Source: Caldilineaceae bacterium (lineage in GTDB: Bacteria > Chloroflexota > Anaerolineae > Caldilineales > Caldilineaceae). Taken from it: a DNA stretch of 9,315 bases. Position numbers and translations under genes: made by a program. The notes below the pieces were generated by a model. That model searched no databases and was not told the DNA's origin. It worked only from the letters and a program-made list of their open reading frames with translations. The stretch is from NCBI GenBank assembly GCA_012032975.1, contig JAAUPU010000053.1, positions 1-9,315 on the forward strand. The letters run 5' to 3'. Shown in pieces: positions 1-6,253 of this stretch; the first letter of the stretch is position 1; each line of letters starts with the position of its first letter.

Positions 1-714
1 CGCGCCAATTCGAGGTGAGCCGCGGTCGAGCAGGATGCCTTTGCCCTGCGCAGCCATCAGCGCGCGGCCGCGGCCCAAGAGGCCGGCAAGTTCGACGCCG
101 AAGTGGTGCCGCTGGATGTGACCGTGCAGATCGGCGATGGGTCGAGTGTGCAGGAAAGCCATTACGTCTTTGACAAGGATGAAGGAGTGCGCCGCGATAC
201 GTCGTTGGAAGCGCTGGGCAAACTGCGTACCGTCTTCCACGCCCGGGGTTCGGTGACTGCCGGCAACAGCAGCCAGACCAGCGACGGGGCAGCCGCGCTG
301 GTGGTGATGAGCGAGGAACGCGCCCGGGAGTTGGGGATCGAACCGCTGGCCCGCTTTGTCAGCTTTGGCACCGGCGGCGTTCCGCCAGAGATGATGGGCA
401 TCGGCCCAGTTCAAGCGGTGCCCAAGGCCCTGAAGTTTGCGGGCATGGAATTGGGCGACATCGACCTGATCGAACTCAACGAGGCGTTCGCAGCCCAGGC
501 ATTGGCCGTGATCCGCGAGCTGGGCTTCGACGAGGAGATTACCAACGTCAACGGCGGCGCGATTGCGCTGGGTCATCCCCTTGGCTGCACCGGCGCCAAA
601 TTGACCGTGCAGATGCTCCACGAGTTGGCCCGCCAGGACAAGGAGTTTGGCCTGGTCACTATGTGCATCGGCGGCGGCATGGGTGCGGCGGGAATTCTGC
701 AGCGGCTGAATTAA
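1..714 (+). CDS. Thiolase (acetyl-CoA acetyltransferase / 3-ketoacyl-CoA thiolase), 3' part
   Basis: This is the C-terminal half of a thiolase, the enzyme that makes or cleaves 3-ketoacyl-CoA with CoA in beta-oxidation or acetoacetyl-CoA metabolism. The gene is cut by the left edge. From about base 28 the frame reads [13 protein letters not shown], the usual thiolase helix, then [13 protein letters not shown] (near 265-300), NEAF (Asn codon 478), [16 protein letters not shown] with the active-site His (codon 574), and CIGGGMGAA with the second catalytic Cys (codon 664). The nucleophilic N-terminal Cys lies outside the window. A TGA stands in frame at 16-18, but bases 3-23 in another frame read RQFEVSR, the expected preceding residues. 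Removing one G near 24-25 joins the two as SRVEQDAF, so this is a single-base frameshift. Substrate chain length cannot be told from this half. The TAA ends at 714, and no clear terminator follows. Confidence 0.93.
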
Positions 715-1054
715 TGCTGCAACCGCATCTATAAAAGATGGCGCAACCAGCGAAAATGAAGGGGAAATCGAGAAGCTGGCGGGGCCATAGACCTGTAGGG
801 ATCGAACGAATGGGCCGAAGCGATGGGGATCCAACCCCAGATGCGATCCAGAGGCAGCTCAACAGCACGCATGGAAATAGGTGTCTCGATGAAGTGGGTA
901 ACCGGTGACGAAGTCCATGGCGATTCTTGTCAGGGAATTTACCCACAAAGTTCAAGAATTGTGGCGGGAAAATCCCGATTGTGGCTGGTTCCGAGAACGG
1001 CTAAGATAAATGCAGTTCGGATTTCCCAAATCAAACACTAGCAATGGAGACACC
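715..1054. other. Intergenic stretch without a recognisable gene
   Basis: These 340 bases lie between the thiolase stop and the next start. No open frame here has a ribosome-binding site, family motif or sensible codon pattern. A 5-bp hairpin, TGGGG/CCCCA at 824-839, has no following T-run, so I do not call it a terminator. The last hundred bases look regulatory (see the promoter at 979-1007): the hexamer TTGTGG occurs at 959-964 and 979-984, with an inverted copy at 943-948, and a small hairpin CGGGA/TCCCG lies at 965-977. Confidence 0.6.
979..1007 (+). promoter_or_regulatory. Candidate sigma70-type promoter with repeated TTGTGG motifs
   Basis: A -35-like TTGTGG (979-984) is followed after exactly 17 bases by a -10-like TAAGAT (1002-1007), which puts transcription start near 1014 and leaves a leader of about 40 bases before the start at 1055. 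The spacer contains the dyad GTTC-CGA-GAAC (988-998). The octamer ATTGTGGC is directly repeated at 958-965 and 978-985, a 20-base period, and an inverted CCACAA lies at 943-948. This layout could serve a repressor or activator. The hexamer matches to consensus are only moderate, so this is an inference from position. Confidence 0.35.
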
Positions 1055-1894
1055 ATGTCAGGCCGACTTAGAATTTTAGGATACATCCTAGCAGCTTTGG
1101 GCGTTGTCGTTATCGCTTTTGGTATTTATGGCAATGGCAAAGTCCAAAATGCAAAGAATGCGCTACAAGCGTTTAGCAACGCTCAGAACGTTCAGCTTAG
1201 CTATAACAGCGCCGGCGAGTTGACCGATCGTGGCACCACCGAAGGGGCTGACAACATTCTGCAACTCCTGACCGGCGATTGGGGATACACCGTCGAATCT
1301 GGTCTCGACTCCACAGATCCATTGGTCGACACTCGCGATGAGTATATGTTTCAAATGGCAACCATTGGCTACCATATACTGCATGGCAGCCAAAATGTGA
1401 CGCTCAACCAAGACGTCGAATACAACGGTGACGGCGAAGAAGGCATGGCAGAAAACGCTATCGTCTACACGCCTGAGACGTGGCCGGAAGATGCCGACCA
1501 GATCATAGCGATCATCACCAATGGTGAAGATGCTGTGTTCTCAGCAGGAACCTATGCAGTGCCTGTACACGGACGCTACTGGACGGGCTTCAACCGAACC
1601 CACCCATTGGACGGACCTGCCCGTGAACTGGCTTGGTCAGGCACAGCGCATGGCTTGTTCGGTGAGCTTGGCGTCGGCGTAAATACTGCGGCAATTGCAG
1701 AATTTGCACAATTCTTCGTCTGGTTCATCCTGGCTTTCGGCCTTGGTGTCACAGCGATGGGGGGATCTCTCGTCTGGGTCACCTACGGCGACAAGGCCTT
1801 GGCATCACAGGCATCCGGGTCTGTCTACGTCTCAGCCACGTACGGCGGCAAGCCCACGCGTAGAACCTGCATAAGGCTCGGAACGTATCTGTAA
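1055..1894 (+). CDS. Hypothetical membrane protein with two transmembrane segments
   Basis: I do not recognise this 279-residue protein. The start at 1055 is chosen because GGAG at 1046-1049 sits 5 bases upstream. An in-frame ATG at 1010 lacks such a site and overlaps the candidate promoter. Residues 6-26 form a hydrophobic segment right after an Arg-rich N-terminus (MSGRLR). Residues about 27-215 are polar and acidic and probably extracytoplasmic. Residues 220-241 (AQFFVWFILAFGLGVTAMGG region) form a second membrane segment, followed by a 38-residue basic tail, presumably cytoplasmic. The layout recalls small actinobacterial-type membrane proteins with one N- and one C-terminal helix around an external domain, but no function follows from that. 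The gene uses visibly more A/T-ending codons than its neighbours. Its stop lies 5 bases before an inverted-repeat element, so both horizontal origin and an altered C-terminus are possible. Confidence 0.75.
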   Translation: MSGRLRILGYILAALGVVVIAFGIYGNGKVQNAKNALQAFSNAQNVQLSYNSAGELTDRGTTEGADNILQLLTGDWGYTVESGLDSTDPLVDTRDEYMFQMATIGYHILHGSQNVTLNQDVEYNGDGEEGMAENAIVYTPETWPEDADQIIAIITNGEDAVFSAGTYAVPVHGRYWTGFNRTHPLDGPARELAWSGTAHGLFGELGVGVNTAAIAEFAQFFVWFILAFGLGVTAMGGSLVWVTYGDKALASQASGSVYVSATYGGKPTRRTCIRLGTYL

Positions 1895-1898
1895 GGTT

Positions 1899-1974
1899 TG
1901 TCGGAAATCTCCACGAATCAGCCAACCCTTCATGGGAGGCCACGGGCACACCACCCGTTGGGAGATTTCCGACA
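1899..1974. repeat. Inverted repeat, MITE-like or large hairpin
   Basis: TGTCGGAAATCTCC at 1899-1912 is matched perfectly in inverted form by GGAGATTTCCGACA at 1961-1974, 14 of 14 bases, separated by 48 bases. Inside, CCAAC (1922-1926) can pair with GTTGG (1957-1961), in competition with the outer arm. There is no coding potential and no clear target-site duplication at the ends. The size and symmetry fit a small non-autonomous mobile element or dispersed palindromic repeat, but a cis-acting RNA hairpin at the 3' end of the upstream gene is also possible. Confidence 0.6.
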
Positions 1975-2013
1975 CTTCCATTTCCGGGTCAAAAAATCCC
2001 CGCAGGAGAGAAC

Positions 2014-2048
2014 AACCGCCGGTTCCAGACCGGCGGTTTTACTTTTTT
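2014..2048 (+). terminator. Intrinsic (rho-independent) terminator
   Basis: A perfect 10-bp stem, AACCGCCGGT (2014-2023) with ACCGGCGGTT (2029-2038), encloses the 5-base loop TCCAG and runs into a T-rich tail TTTTACTTTTTT (2037-2048). It lies about 120 bases past the stop at 1894 and probably ends that transcript, separating it from the reductase gene. It is the strongest terminator in the window. The other strand carries only a short A-run before the stem (AAAAAA at 1991-1996), so it is primarily a plus-strand terminator. Confidence 0.88.
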
Positions 2049-2118
2049 CAACCACGGATTACACGGATGCCTCTGTGTATTCCACACAATCCGTGGGTCT
2101 ATTTCATCTGTAGTTCCC
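2049..2118. repeat. Degenerate 'CACGGATTACACGGAT'-type intergenic repeat
   Basis: The stretch begins AACCACGGATTACACGGAT and ends with AATCCGTGG followed by TTCATCTGTAGTTCC. It is an imperfect inverted repeat: CCACGGATT (2052-2060) pairs with AATCCGTGG (2088-2096), and AACCACGGAT (2050-2059) pairs at 8 of 10 positions with ATCTGTAGTT (2106-2115). Repeats of this wording are widespread between genes in Planctomycetes, Verrucomicrobia, Chloroflexi and related environmental bacteria, where they give rise to spurious 'TTDYTD' peptides; the same peptide appears here in one frame. Their function is unknown to me. This copy looks decayed. Confidence 0.65.
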
Positions 2119-2231
2119 CTTCAGACGATGCCGGGCCGAAACAATCCTGCCGGCGCTTCTCGGCTTGGTTGATCCGTTATCGAAGCGGGTCGCGGCGCAG
2201 ATTCGGCTGGAATCGATGTTCATCAGTGGCA

Positions 2232-2260
2232 TTGCGGCAAAGCCAGCGGTACGCTATAGT
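2232..2260 (+). promoter_or_regulatory. Candidate promoter of the DHFR-like reductase gene
   Basis: TTGCGG (2232-2237), a 17-base spacer and TATAGT (2255-2260, five of six consensus bases) lie about 66 bases upstream of the ATG at 2326. The -35 box is weak. Position after a terminator and before a gene supports the call, but it is inferred from sequence alone. Confidence 0.4.
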
Positions 2261-2325
2261 AGCCTCAGCAGGCGCAAGGTCGAGGGGTCGGCGGTCAGCA
2301 GATCGGTGGGAAGGGTAGAGCGCGT

Positions 2326-2876
2326 ATGAACATCAGAGCATCCGTATTCATCGCAACCAGCTTGGACGGATTTATCGCCGGAGACGACGCGTGCTCGACT
2401 GGCTGGATGAGGCAAATGCCGCTGTCCCGGAGGGTGAAGATTTCGGCTATCAGGCGTTTATGGATTCAGTTGACACGCTGATCATGGGGCGAAAAAGCTA
2501 TGAGAAGGTTCTGTCCTTTGGCCAATGGCCCTATGGCCAGACGCCCGTCATCGTGCTGAGCCGCCACCCGATTTTGTTCCCATCCAATCTGCCAGATCGC
2601 GTCACCCACTCTGCCGAGTCACCCGGCGAACTTCTGGAGCGGCTCGCAAACGAGGGAGTCAAACATGTCTACGTTGATGGCGGAAAGACGATCCAACGCT
2701 TTCTTCGCGAAGGGTTGATCGACGAGATCACGATCACCGTGATTCCCGTGATTCTTGGCGGCGGTGTGCCGCTCTTTGGTCCGCTTGATACCGCGGTCAA
2801 GCTGACTCATCTGCGCACAACCGCGTTCGATTTTGGCTTTGTCCAGTCAACCTATTCTGCAGGAGCCGAGGGATGA
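2326..2876 (+). CDS. DHFR-like / RibD C-terminal domain reductase, one frameshift
   Basis: The protein belongs to the dihydrofolate reductase-like family (RibD C-terminal domain, COG0262), small cytoplasmic NADPH-dependent reductases whose substrate is usually unknown when free-standing. The start at 2326 gives MNIRASVFIATSLDGFIA, the classic first strand and loop. The frame then fails at 2388-2390. Inserting one G near 2389 gives GDDGVLDWLDEANA and continues to TMGRKSYE-like IMGRKSYEKV, TPVIVLSR, VKHVYVDGGKTIQRFL (the nucleotide-binding GG region) and VIPVILGGGVPLF, ending at TGA 2876 for about 183 residues, the normal family length. GGGAAGGG at 2308-2315 is a ribosome-binding site 10 bases upstream. 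I treat the break as a missing base in a GG run. If the break is real, the gene is a pseudogene and translation could only restart at the GTG at 2391. Confidence 0.88.
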
Positions 2877-2984
2877 TGGACGGTGCTGGCCGAGCATCGC
2901 TGCATCTCGCGGCTATCCAAATCGGATAGTGGCTTCGACCGCTGGCCCAAACTCCATTTCCAAACAAAGGAATCGCTGTCGCGC

Positions 2985-4040
2985 ATGATGAAATTGAGCA
3001 CCATGCAAGCCGTTGTCTCCACGGTCGATGAACGATGGGAGAGCAGACTGGCCGATCAGATCTTGTCCCACTGGGAACACGACGCTGAACGCGCCAAATA
3101 TTGGCGGGCCAGCGCCAACTTTGTCTTCTTCTTCAAGCGCTTCGGGCTGGATCATGTGTTGCGCTTTAACCATGAAAGCGAACGCACGGCCGGCGAGATT
3201 CAGGCAGAGCTGGACTATGTCAACGAACTGGCGAGGAGCGGCCTACATGTCGCAAAGCCGGTTCAATCGCTGGCGGGCGCTGCGGTCGAAAGTATCGACA
3301 CCAGTCAAGGGGTCTTCCATGCCGTTGTCTTTGAGACGTTGCGTGGGAAGCAAGTTGATCTGGTCGAGCTTGCGCCCGCACAGATCGTGGCATGGGGCAA
3401 TGCCCTGGGTGAACTGCACAACGTCGCAGCGCAGAGGAGCTACTCTGGAAGACCTACCTGGAAAGAGCATCTGGACTTCGTTTCCCAAGCCTTGCCTGCC
3501 GATGAAACGGTCGCGCGCCGCGCCCTCGATGAACTGGAGGAGCAATTGGGACAGCTTGCCGTCGATGAACGCAATTTCGGCCTCATTCACTTTGATTTTG
3601 AACTGGACAATCTCGTTTGGGAAGAGATTGCCTGGGCCGGGCAGAAGCCGGGCATCATTGACTTCGATGATTGCGCGCGCTACTGGTTTGTGGCCGACAT
3701 TGCGTTTGCGTTGCGCGACCTGTTTGGCGACAGTGCGGCCAACGTTGACTTCCAGAACGAGTCATTGATGGGCTTCGTTCAGGGATATCGAAGCGTCCGG
3801 CCTATCGATCCAGACGAATTGCTGCTGATTCCGCTTTTTCTTCGTCTGCACAATTTGCTCACCCTTGCGAAGTTGCAACGCACCCTCACCCCGGTTGACC
3901 CAGCAGGGGAATTGCCGTGGATGGCCGAGCTGCGTGCCAAGTTGGCCGCCAAGATGGACTTCTACCGCCACGAACTGGCCCGCACACAGGCCGTAGCCTG
4001 TCTGCCTCTGGCGATCGGCATGGCTGATCGTCAAGCCTAG
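2985..4040 (+). CDS. Phosphotransferase of the aminoglycoside/homoserine-kinase (APH) superfamily
   Basis: A kinase-like phosphotransferase of 351 residues (APH, Pfam PF01636 type) that transfers ATP gamma-phosphate to a small hydroxylated substrate that cannot be named. The catalytic loop HFDFELDN fits HxDxxxxN (His202, Asp204, Asn209). The metal-binding DFD follows at Asp226-Asp228 in IIDFDDC. The N-lobe shows FVFFFKR with a candidate ATP-binding Lys at about 51, and FETLRGK near 116 is the hinge. The frame is open from 2883, but the family begins near MMKLSTMQ, so I start at 2985. The purine-rich AAAGGA (2966-2971) lies a rather long 13 bases upstream, and 2988 or 3003 are alternatives. 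Only 108 bases separate it from the reductase, so co-transcription is likely. There is no sign that it is a true drug-resistance gene. Confidence 0.88.
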   Translation: MMKLSTMQAVVSTVDERWESRLADQILSHWEHDAERAKYWRASANFVFFFKRFGLDHVLRFNHESERTAGEIQAELDYVNELARSGLHVAKPVQSLAGAAVESIDTSQGVFHAVVFETLRGKQVDLVELAPAQIVAWGNALGELHNVAAQRSYSGRPTWKEHLDFVSQALPADETVARRALDELEEQLGQLAVDERNFGLIHFDFELDNLVWEEIAWAGQKPGIIDFDDCARYWFVADIAFALRDLFGDSAANVDFQNESLMGFVQGYRSVRPIDPDELLLIPLFLRLHNLLTLAKLQRTLTPVDPAGELPWMAELRAKLAAKMDFYRHELARTQAVACLPLAIGMADRQA

Positions 4041-4149
4041 CCCTTCCGCGTCATCTGTAGCCGCGGTCCATTTCCCTCAAGTGTACCGATCCCACATTCA
4101 TCATCGAGTCCATCCGTACCTCGTGGAGGCAAGAAACGGAGTCCACCCA

Positions 4150-4983
4150 ATGAAGAGGTCACTGTTCGAGCGATACCCGCTTGCGGCCCAGCCTGTGCAG
4201 ACCAGCGCGGGCGACCAGCCGACGCCCTATCATGTCTACGATGGGCACCTGATGATGATCGGCGGCAGCGCGGACTTGGATGCGGTCAGCCGTCTGCTGG
4301 CTGGCGAGCAGATATACCCGGCCAAGACGGAGTCTGGCAGGGCGCTGATGGCCATGTATGTGGCCGATGAAACCGAGGCAAGCCACGGGCCGCACACCGA
4401 GCTTCAGTTCTCATTTTATGTTTCGCACCAGCCGACGGCGCCGGTCAAGGATGGCCCCTTTGCCCCCGTCCATTTCCTGGTCAGCGACCCCGACGCGCGG
4501 CAGATGTGTTTTGGGCTTTGGAACGACACTGAGAAGACGGTGGCCTACAACCGCGAAGTGTTGGGGCTGACGCCGGAGCTGGCCACATCCACATTTGCGC
4601 GGCAAGCGGGTCAGGTGGATTTTACATTCCATGATGTTGAGGGCGGAGCGTTGCTGGCCAGCGGTTCCATACACGAAGCAGCCCGCCAACCGCTGAACGC
4701 GGTCGGCTCGCTCTTTCGCTCCTTTGGTGTGCGCCAGGCGCTGGCCGCGGCGTCCATGAAAGAAGTGGCGGTCAAGGTGGTCAACCCCATCAACGACCTG
4801 CTGCCGCGCAATGCAGATGCCCAGACCATCAGCGCCAGCGATGTGATCATCACGCAGCACTTTGACCCGGCCCGCGACAAAATCGAGATCGCCGCCGACA
4901 GCGTCTACAGCCAGCTCGATTTCAGGCCGACCTTTGTGCAACACATGCGCAACTTCAAGATGGTCTATCTCAACCCGCAATGA
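4150..4983 (+). CDS. Putative acetoacetate decarboxylase-like superfamily protein
   Basis: A 277-residue cytoplasmic protein without signal peptide or membrane segment. The ATG at 4150 has GGAG at 4138-4141, 8 bases upstream. The frame is open further, to a GTG at 4081, but that extension is low in quality. Order and wording of several segments recall the acetoacetate decarboxylase fold: an early YHVYDGHLMMIGG strand, AMYVADETEASHGPHTELQFSFYVS (compare the family's 'SPxGPYxEL' stretch), then YNREVLGLTPELATS (compare 'GREIWGxPKxLA'), then long strands of FTFHDVEGGALLASGSI type. I cannot point to a certain catalytic lysine, so decarboxylase activity is not claimed. It follows the phosphotransferase by 109 bases in the same direction and converges with the lipoprotein gene, leaving 40 bases between stops with no clear terminator. 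Confidence 0.6.
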   Translation: MKRSLFERYPLAAQPVQTSAGDQPTPYHVYDGHLMMIGGSADLDAVSRLLAGEQIYPAKTESGRALMAMYVADETEASHGPHTELQFSFYVSHQPTAPVKDGPFAPVHFLVSDPDARQMCFGLWNDTEKTVAYNREVLGLTPELATSTFARQAGQVDFTFHDVEGGALLASGSIHEAARQPLNAVGSLFRSFGVRQALAAASMKEVAVKVVNPINDLLPRNADAQTISASDVIITQHFDPARDKIEIAADSVYSQLDFRPTFVQHMRNFKMVYLNPQ

Positions 4984-5023
4984 TATGCGGCCACGAAGGG
5001 TCGCGAAAAGGCAAACGGTATCC

Positions 5024-5674
5024 TTATTCCGTGTGGCGCAGCAAGTCGGTCAGGTCGGCCCCGCGTACGGTGCCGTCAGAATAATAGGTGATCCCCCACG
5101 AGTCGATGACCGACAGATCGGCAAAGACGCACAGCGCCAGCACATCGGACCCGTCCATCAGTGCCCAACCACCACCTGCTGCGTTGACGCCGCCAAACGA
5201 ATCTGTGCCGCCGAGCTGGGTGCAATAGAGGCTTGAGGGATTGGCAGACGGCTGCCCATCGCCGTCGTAGGGCGTCTGGGCACGGTAGGCGAGCGCCGCC
5301 AGCGTTGGCTGATCGGTGTAGAGAGTCTCCAGCCCAATGGTGATGCGCGAACCATCATCGGCGGTGAATGTGCATACCCCCAGAGAGCCTGCCAGTTGCA
5401 GTGGGTTATTTTGATTCGTGCCGTAAAAAGGATAGCGCGTCTCCACCTCGCCGCCGTTTTGAGTGCAATAGTCTGCCGCGGGGCTGGGCAGGTCGACCGC
5501 TTGCCGGTTGTCCTCGATCGGCGCGATGGTGCAGGCAGTGAGCAACAAAGGCAGCAGGGTGAATAGGAGGAAGAACATTTTGCCCTCCGTGGCTTCTGCG
5601 GCTTTTCTGAATAGTACCGAAACAACCTGGTAGCCCACGAGCGGGCCGAGGGATTCACTGCCTCTTCTTGTCAT
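5024..5674 (-). CDS. Lipoprotein with two cysteine-bearing DUF333-like repeats
   Basis: The protein has a hydrophobic stretch MFFLLFTLLPLLLTAC ending in an LLTAC lipobox, so it is probably exported, lipidated on that Cys and surface-anchored. The mature part carries two similar modules: YCTQNGG...GVCTF and, some 80 residues on, YCTQLGG...ALCVF, each followed by a Gly/Asp-rich strand pair. They resemble the short YCxxxGG...GxC motif of DUF333 ('putative hemolysin') proteins. The function is unknown. Two starts compete. The ATG at 5674 has a perfect AGGAGG seven bases away, overlapping the stop of the upstream gene, but adds a 32-residue N-region containing Arg and Lys (216 residues in all). 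The ATG at 5578 has GGAGGG four bases away and gives the compact 184-residue form with Cys16 but no positive charge before the hydrophobic core. I list the longer form. Confidence 0.8.
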   Translation of the reverse strand: MTRRGSESLGPLVGYQVVSVLFRKAAEATEGKMFFLLFTLLPLLLTACTIAPIEDNRQAVDLPSPAADYCTQNGGEVETRYPFYGTNQNNPLQLAGSLGVCTFTADDGSRITIGLETLYTDQPTLAALAYRAQTPYDGDGQPSANPSSLYCTQLGGTDSFGGVNAAGGGWALMDGSDVLALCVFADLSVIDSWGITYYSDGTVRGADLTDLLRHTE

Positions 5675-5685
5675 CTCCTCACCTC

Positions 5686-6189
5686 CTAACCATGTTTGGC
5701 TTCCGTCTCTGCATCCGGCTGGACGAGATAGAGAAGCACAATGCCAAAGATCGTAACCAAACGAAAAGCCGCGTCTTGACCGTTCCACGTCTCCGATTGC
5801 CACATCAGGAACCATTCCCCGCCAACGGTGATGAAGCCAGTAAACCACAGCAGAATGCCCAGGGTCAGTCCAGCAATTGCGATGTCCTTGGCTTGATTAA
5901 AGCGCATGGCATCCTTCAGCGCACGGAAAAGACGGACCCCTCCGAGCCAACACAAGATCGCGATCACCGCCTCGGTCGCGATGATGAGCCAGTACGCGAC
6001 GCGATGCAAGGTCGGCGAGTCAATGGCCCGCCACAGCGCGCGATTGTCGGGGAAGGTGGTGTCCATCTGGAGCACATGCGCTACGAACCAGTAGTTCGAA
6101 TCGTAGTCGGTCAGGTTGTTGAAGACCACCAAAGACGCATAGAATGCAGCGGCCCAGGTGAGGAGGAGCTTCGAATATCTTGTGTACAT
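5686..6189 (-). CDS. DUF2165 family small integral membrane protein
   Basis: A 167-residue inner-membrane protein matching the DUF2165 family (predicted small integral membrane proteins) in length and in phrases such as NNLTDYDSNYWFVAHVLQMDTTFP and AIDSPTLHRVAYWLIIATEA. Four hydrophobic segments lie at about residues 7-25, 64-85, 103-125 and 141-157. The loop between the first two is long and probably external. The function of the family is not known. The ATG at 6189 is chosen because GAGGGAG (6195-6201 on the plus strand) lies 5 bases upstream; the frame is open further upstream to 6243 without such a site. It follows the peptidase by 64 bases and ends 11 bases before the start of the lipoprotein gene, so the three are probably co-transcribed. 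Confidence 0.88.
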   Translation of the reverse strand: MYTRYSKLLLTWAAAFYASLVVFNNLTDYDSNYWFVAHVLQMDTTFPDNRALWRAIDSPTLHRVAYWLIIATEAVIAILCWLGGVRLFRALKDAMRFNQAKDIAIAGLTLGILLWFTGFITVGGEWFLMWQSETWNGQDAAFRLVTIFGIVLLYLVQPDAETEAKHG

Positions 6190-6253
6190 CGTATCTCCCT
6201 CGCTCCCACGAATCGGATCAAGCTGGCAAGAGCTTACTGTCATTGTCCTGGCA

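Larger units (their letters stand above)
1895..2325. other. Non-coding stretch carrying two repeats, a terminator and a promoter
   Basis: These 431 bases separate the hypothetical membrane protein from the reductase gene. In order they hold a 14-bp inverted repeat (1899-1974), an intrinsic terminator (2014-2048), a degenerate dispersed repeat (2049-2118) and a promoter-like pair (2232-2260). Open frames through it, such as 1932-2318, are rejected: they run across the terminator and the repeat, have no ribosome-binding site and resemble no family. Bases 2119-2230 show nothing I can identify. Confidence 0.65.

Noticed and set aside
824..839. Hairpin TGGGG/CCCCA as a terminator of the thiolase
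   Set aside because: Only five base pairs and no T-run follows.
870..940. Minus-strand peptide RIAMDFVTGYPLH resembling the MDFVTGLP motif of retroelement integrases
   Set aside because: The frame stops within about 20 residues, no other integrase motif (DDE residues) is present nearby, and the source organism is bacterial; a chance match is more likely.
1932..2318. Open frame of 128 codons on the plus strand
   Set aside because: It crosses the inverted repeat, the terminator and the dispersed repeat, has no ribosome-binding site and has arginine-rich low-quality composition.
2200..2328. Short open frame whose TGA overlaps the ATG at 2326
   Set aside because: The overlap suggested coupling, but the frame has no good start or ribosome-binding site and spans the candidate promoter.
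4411..4980. 189-codon open frame on the minus strand
   Set aside because: It is antisense to the decarboxylase-like gene, rich in His and Arg, and without a start signal; it is a GC-rich shadow.
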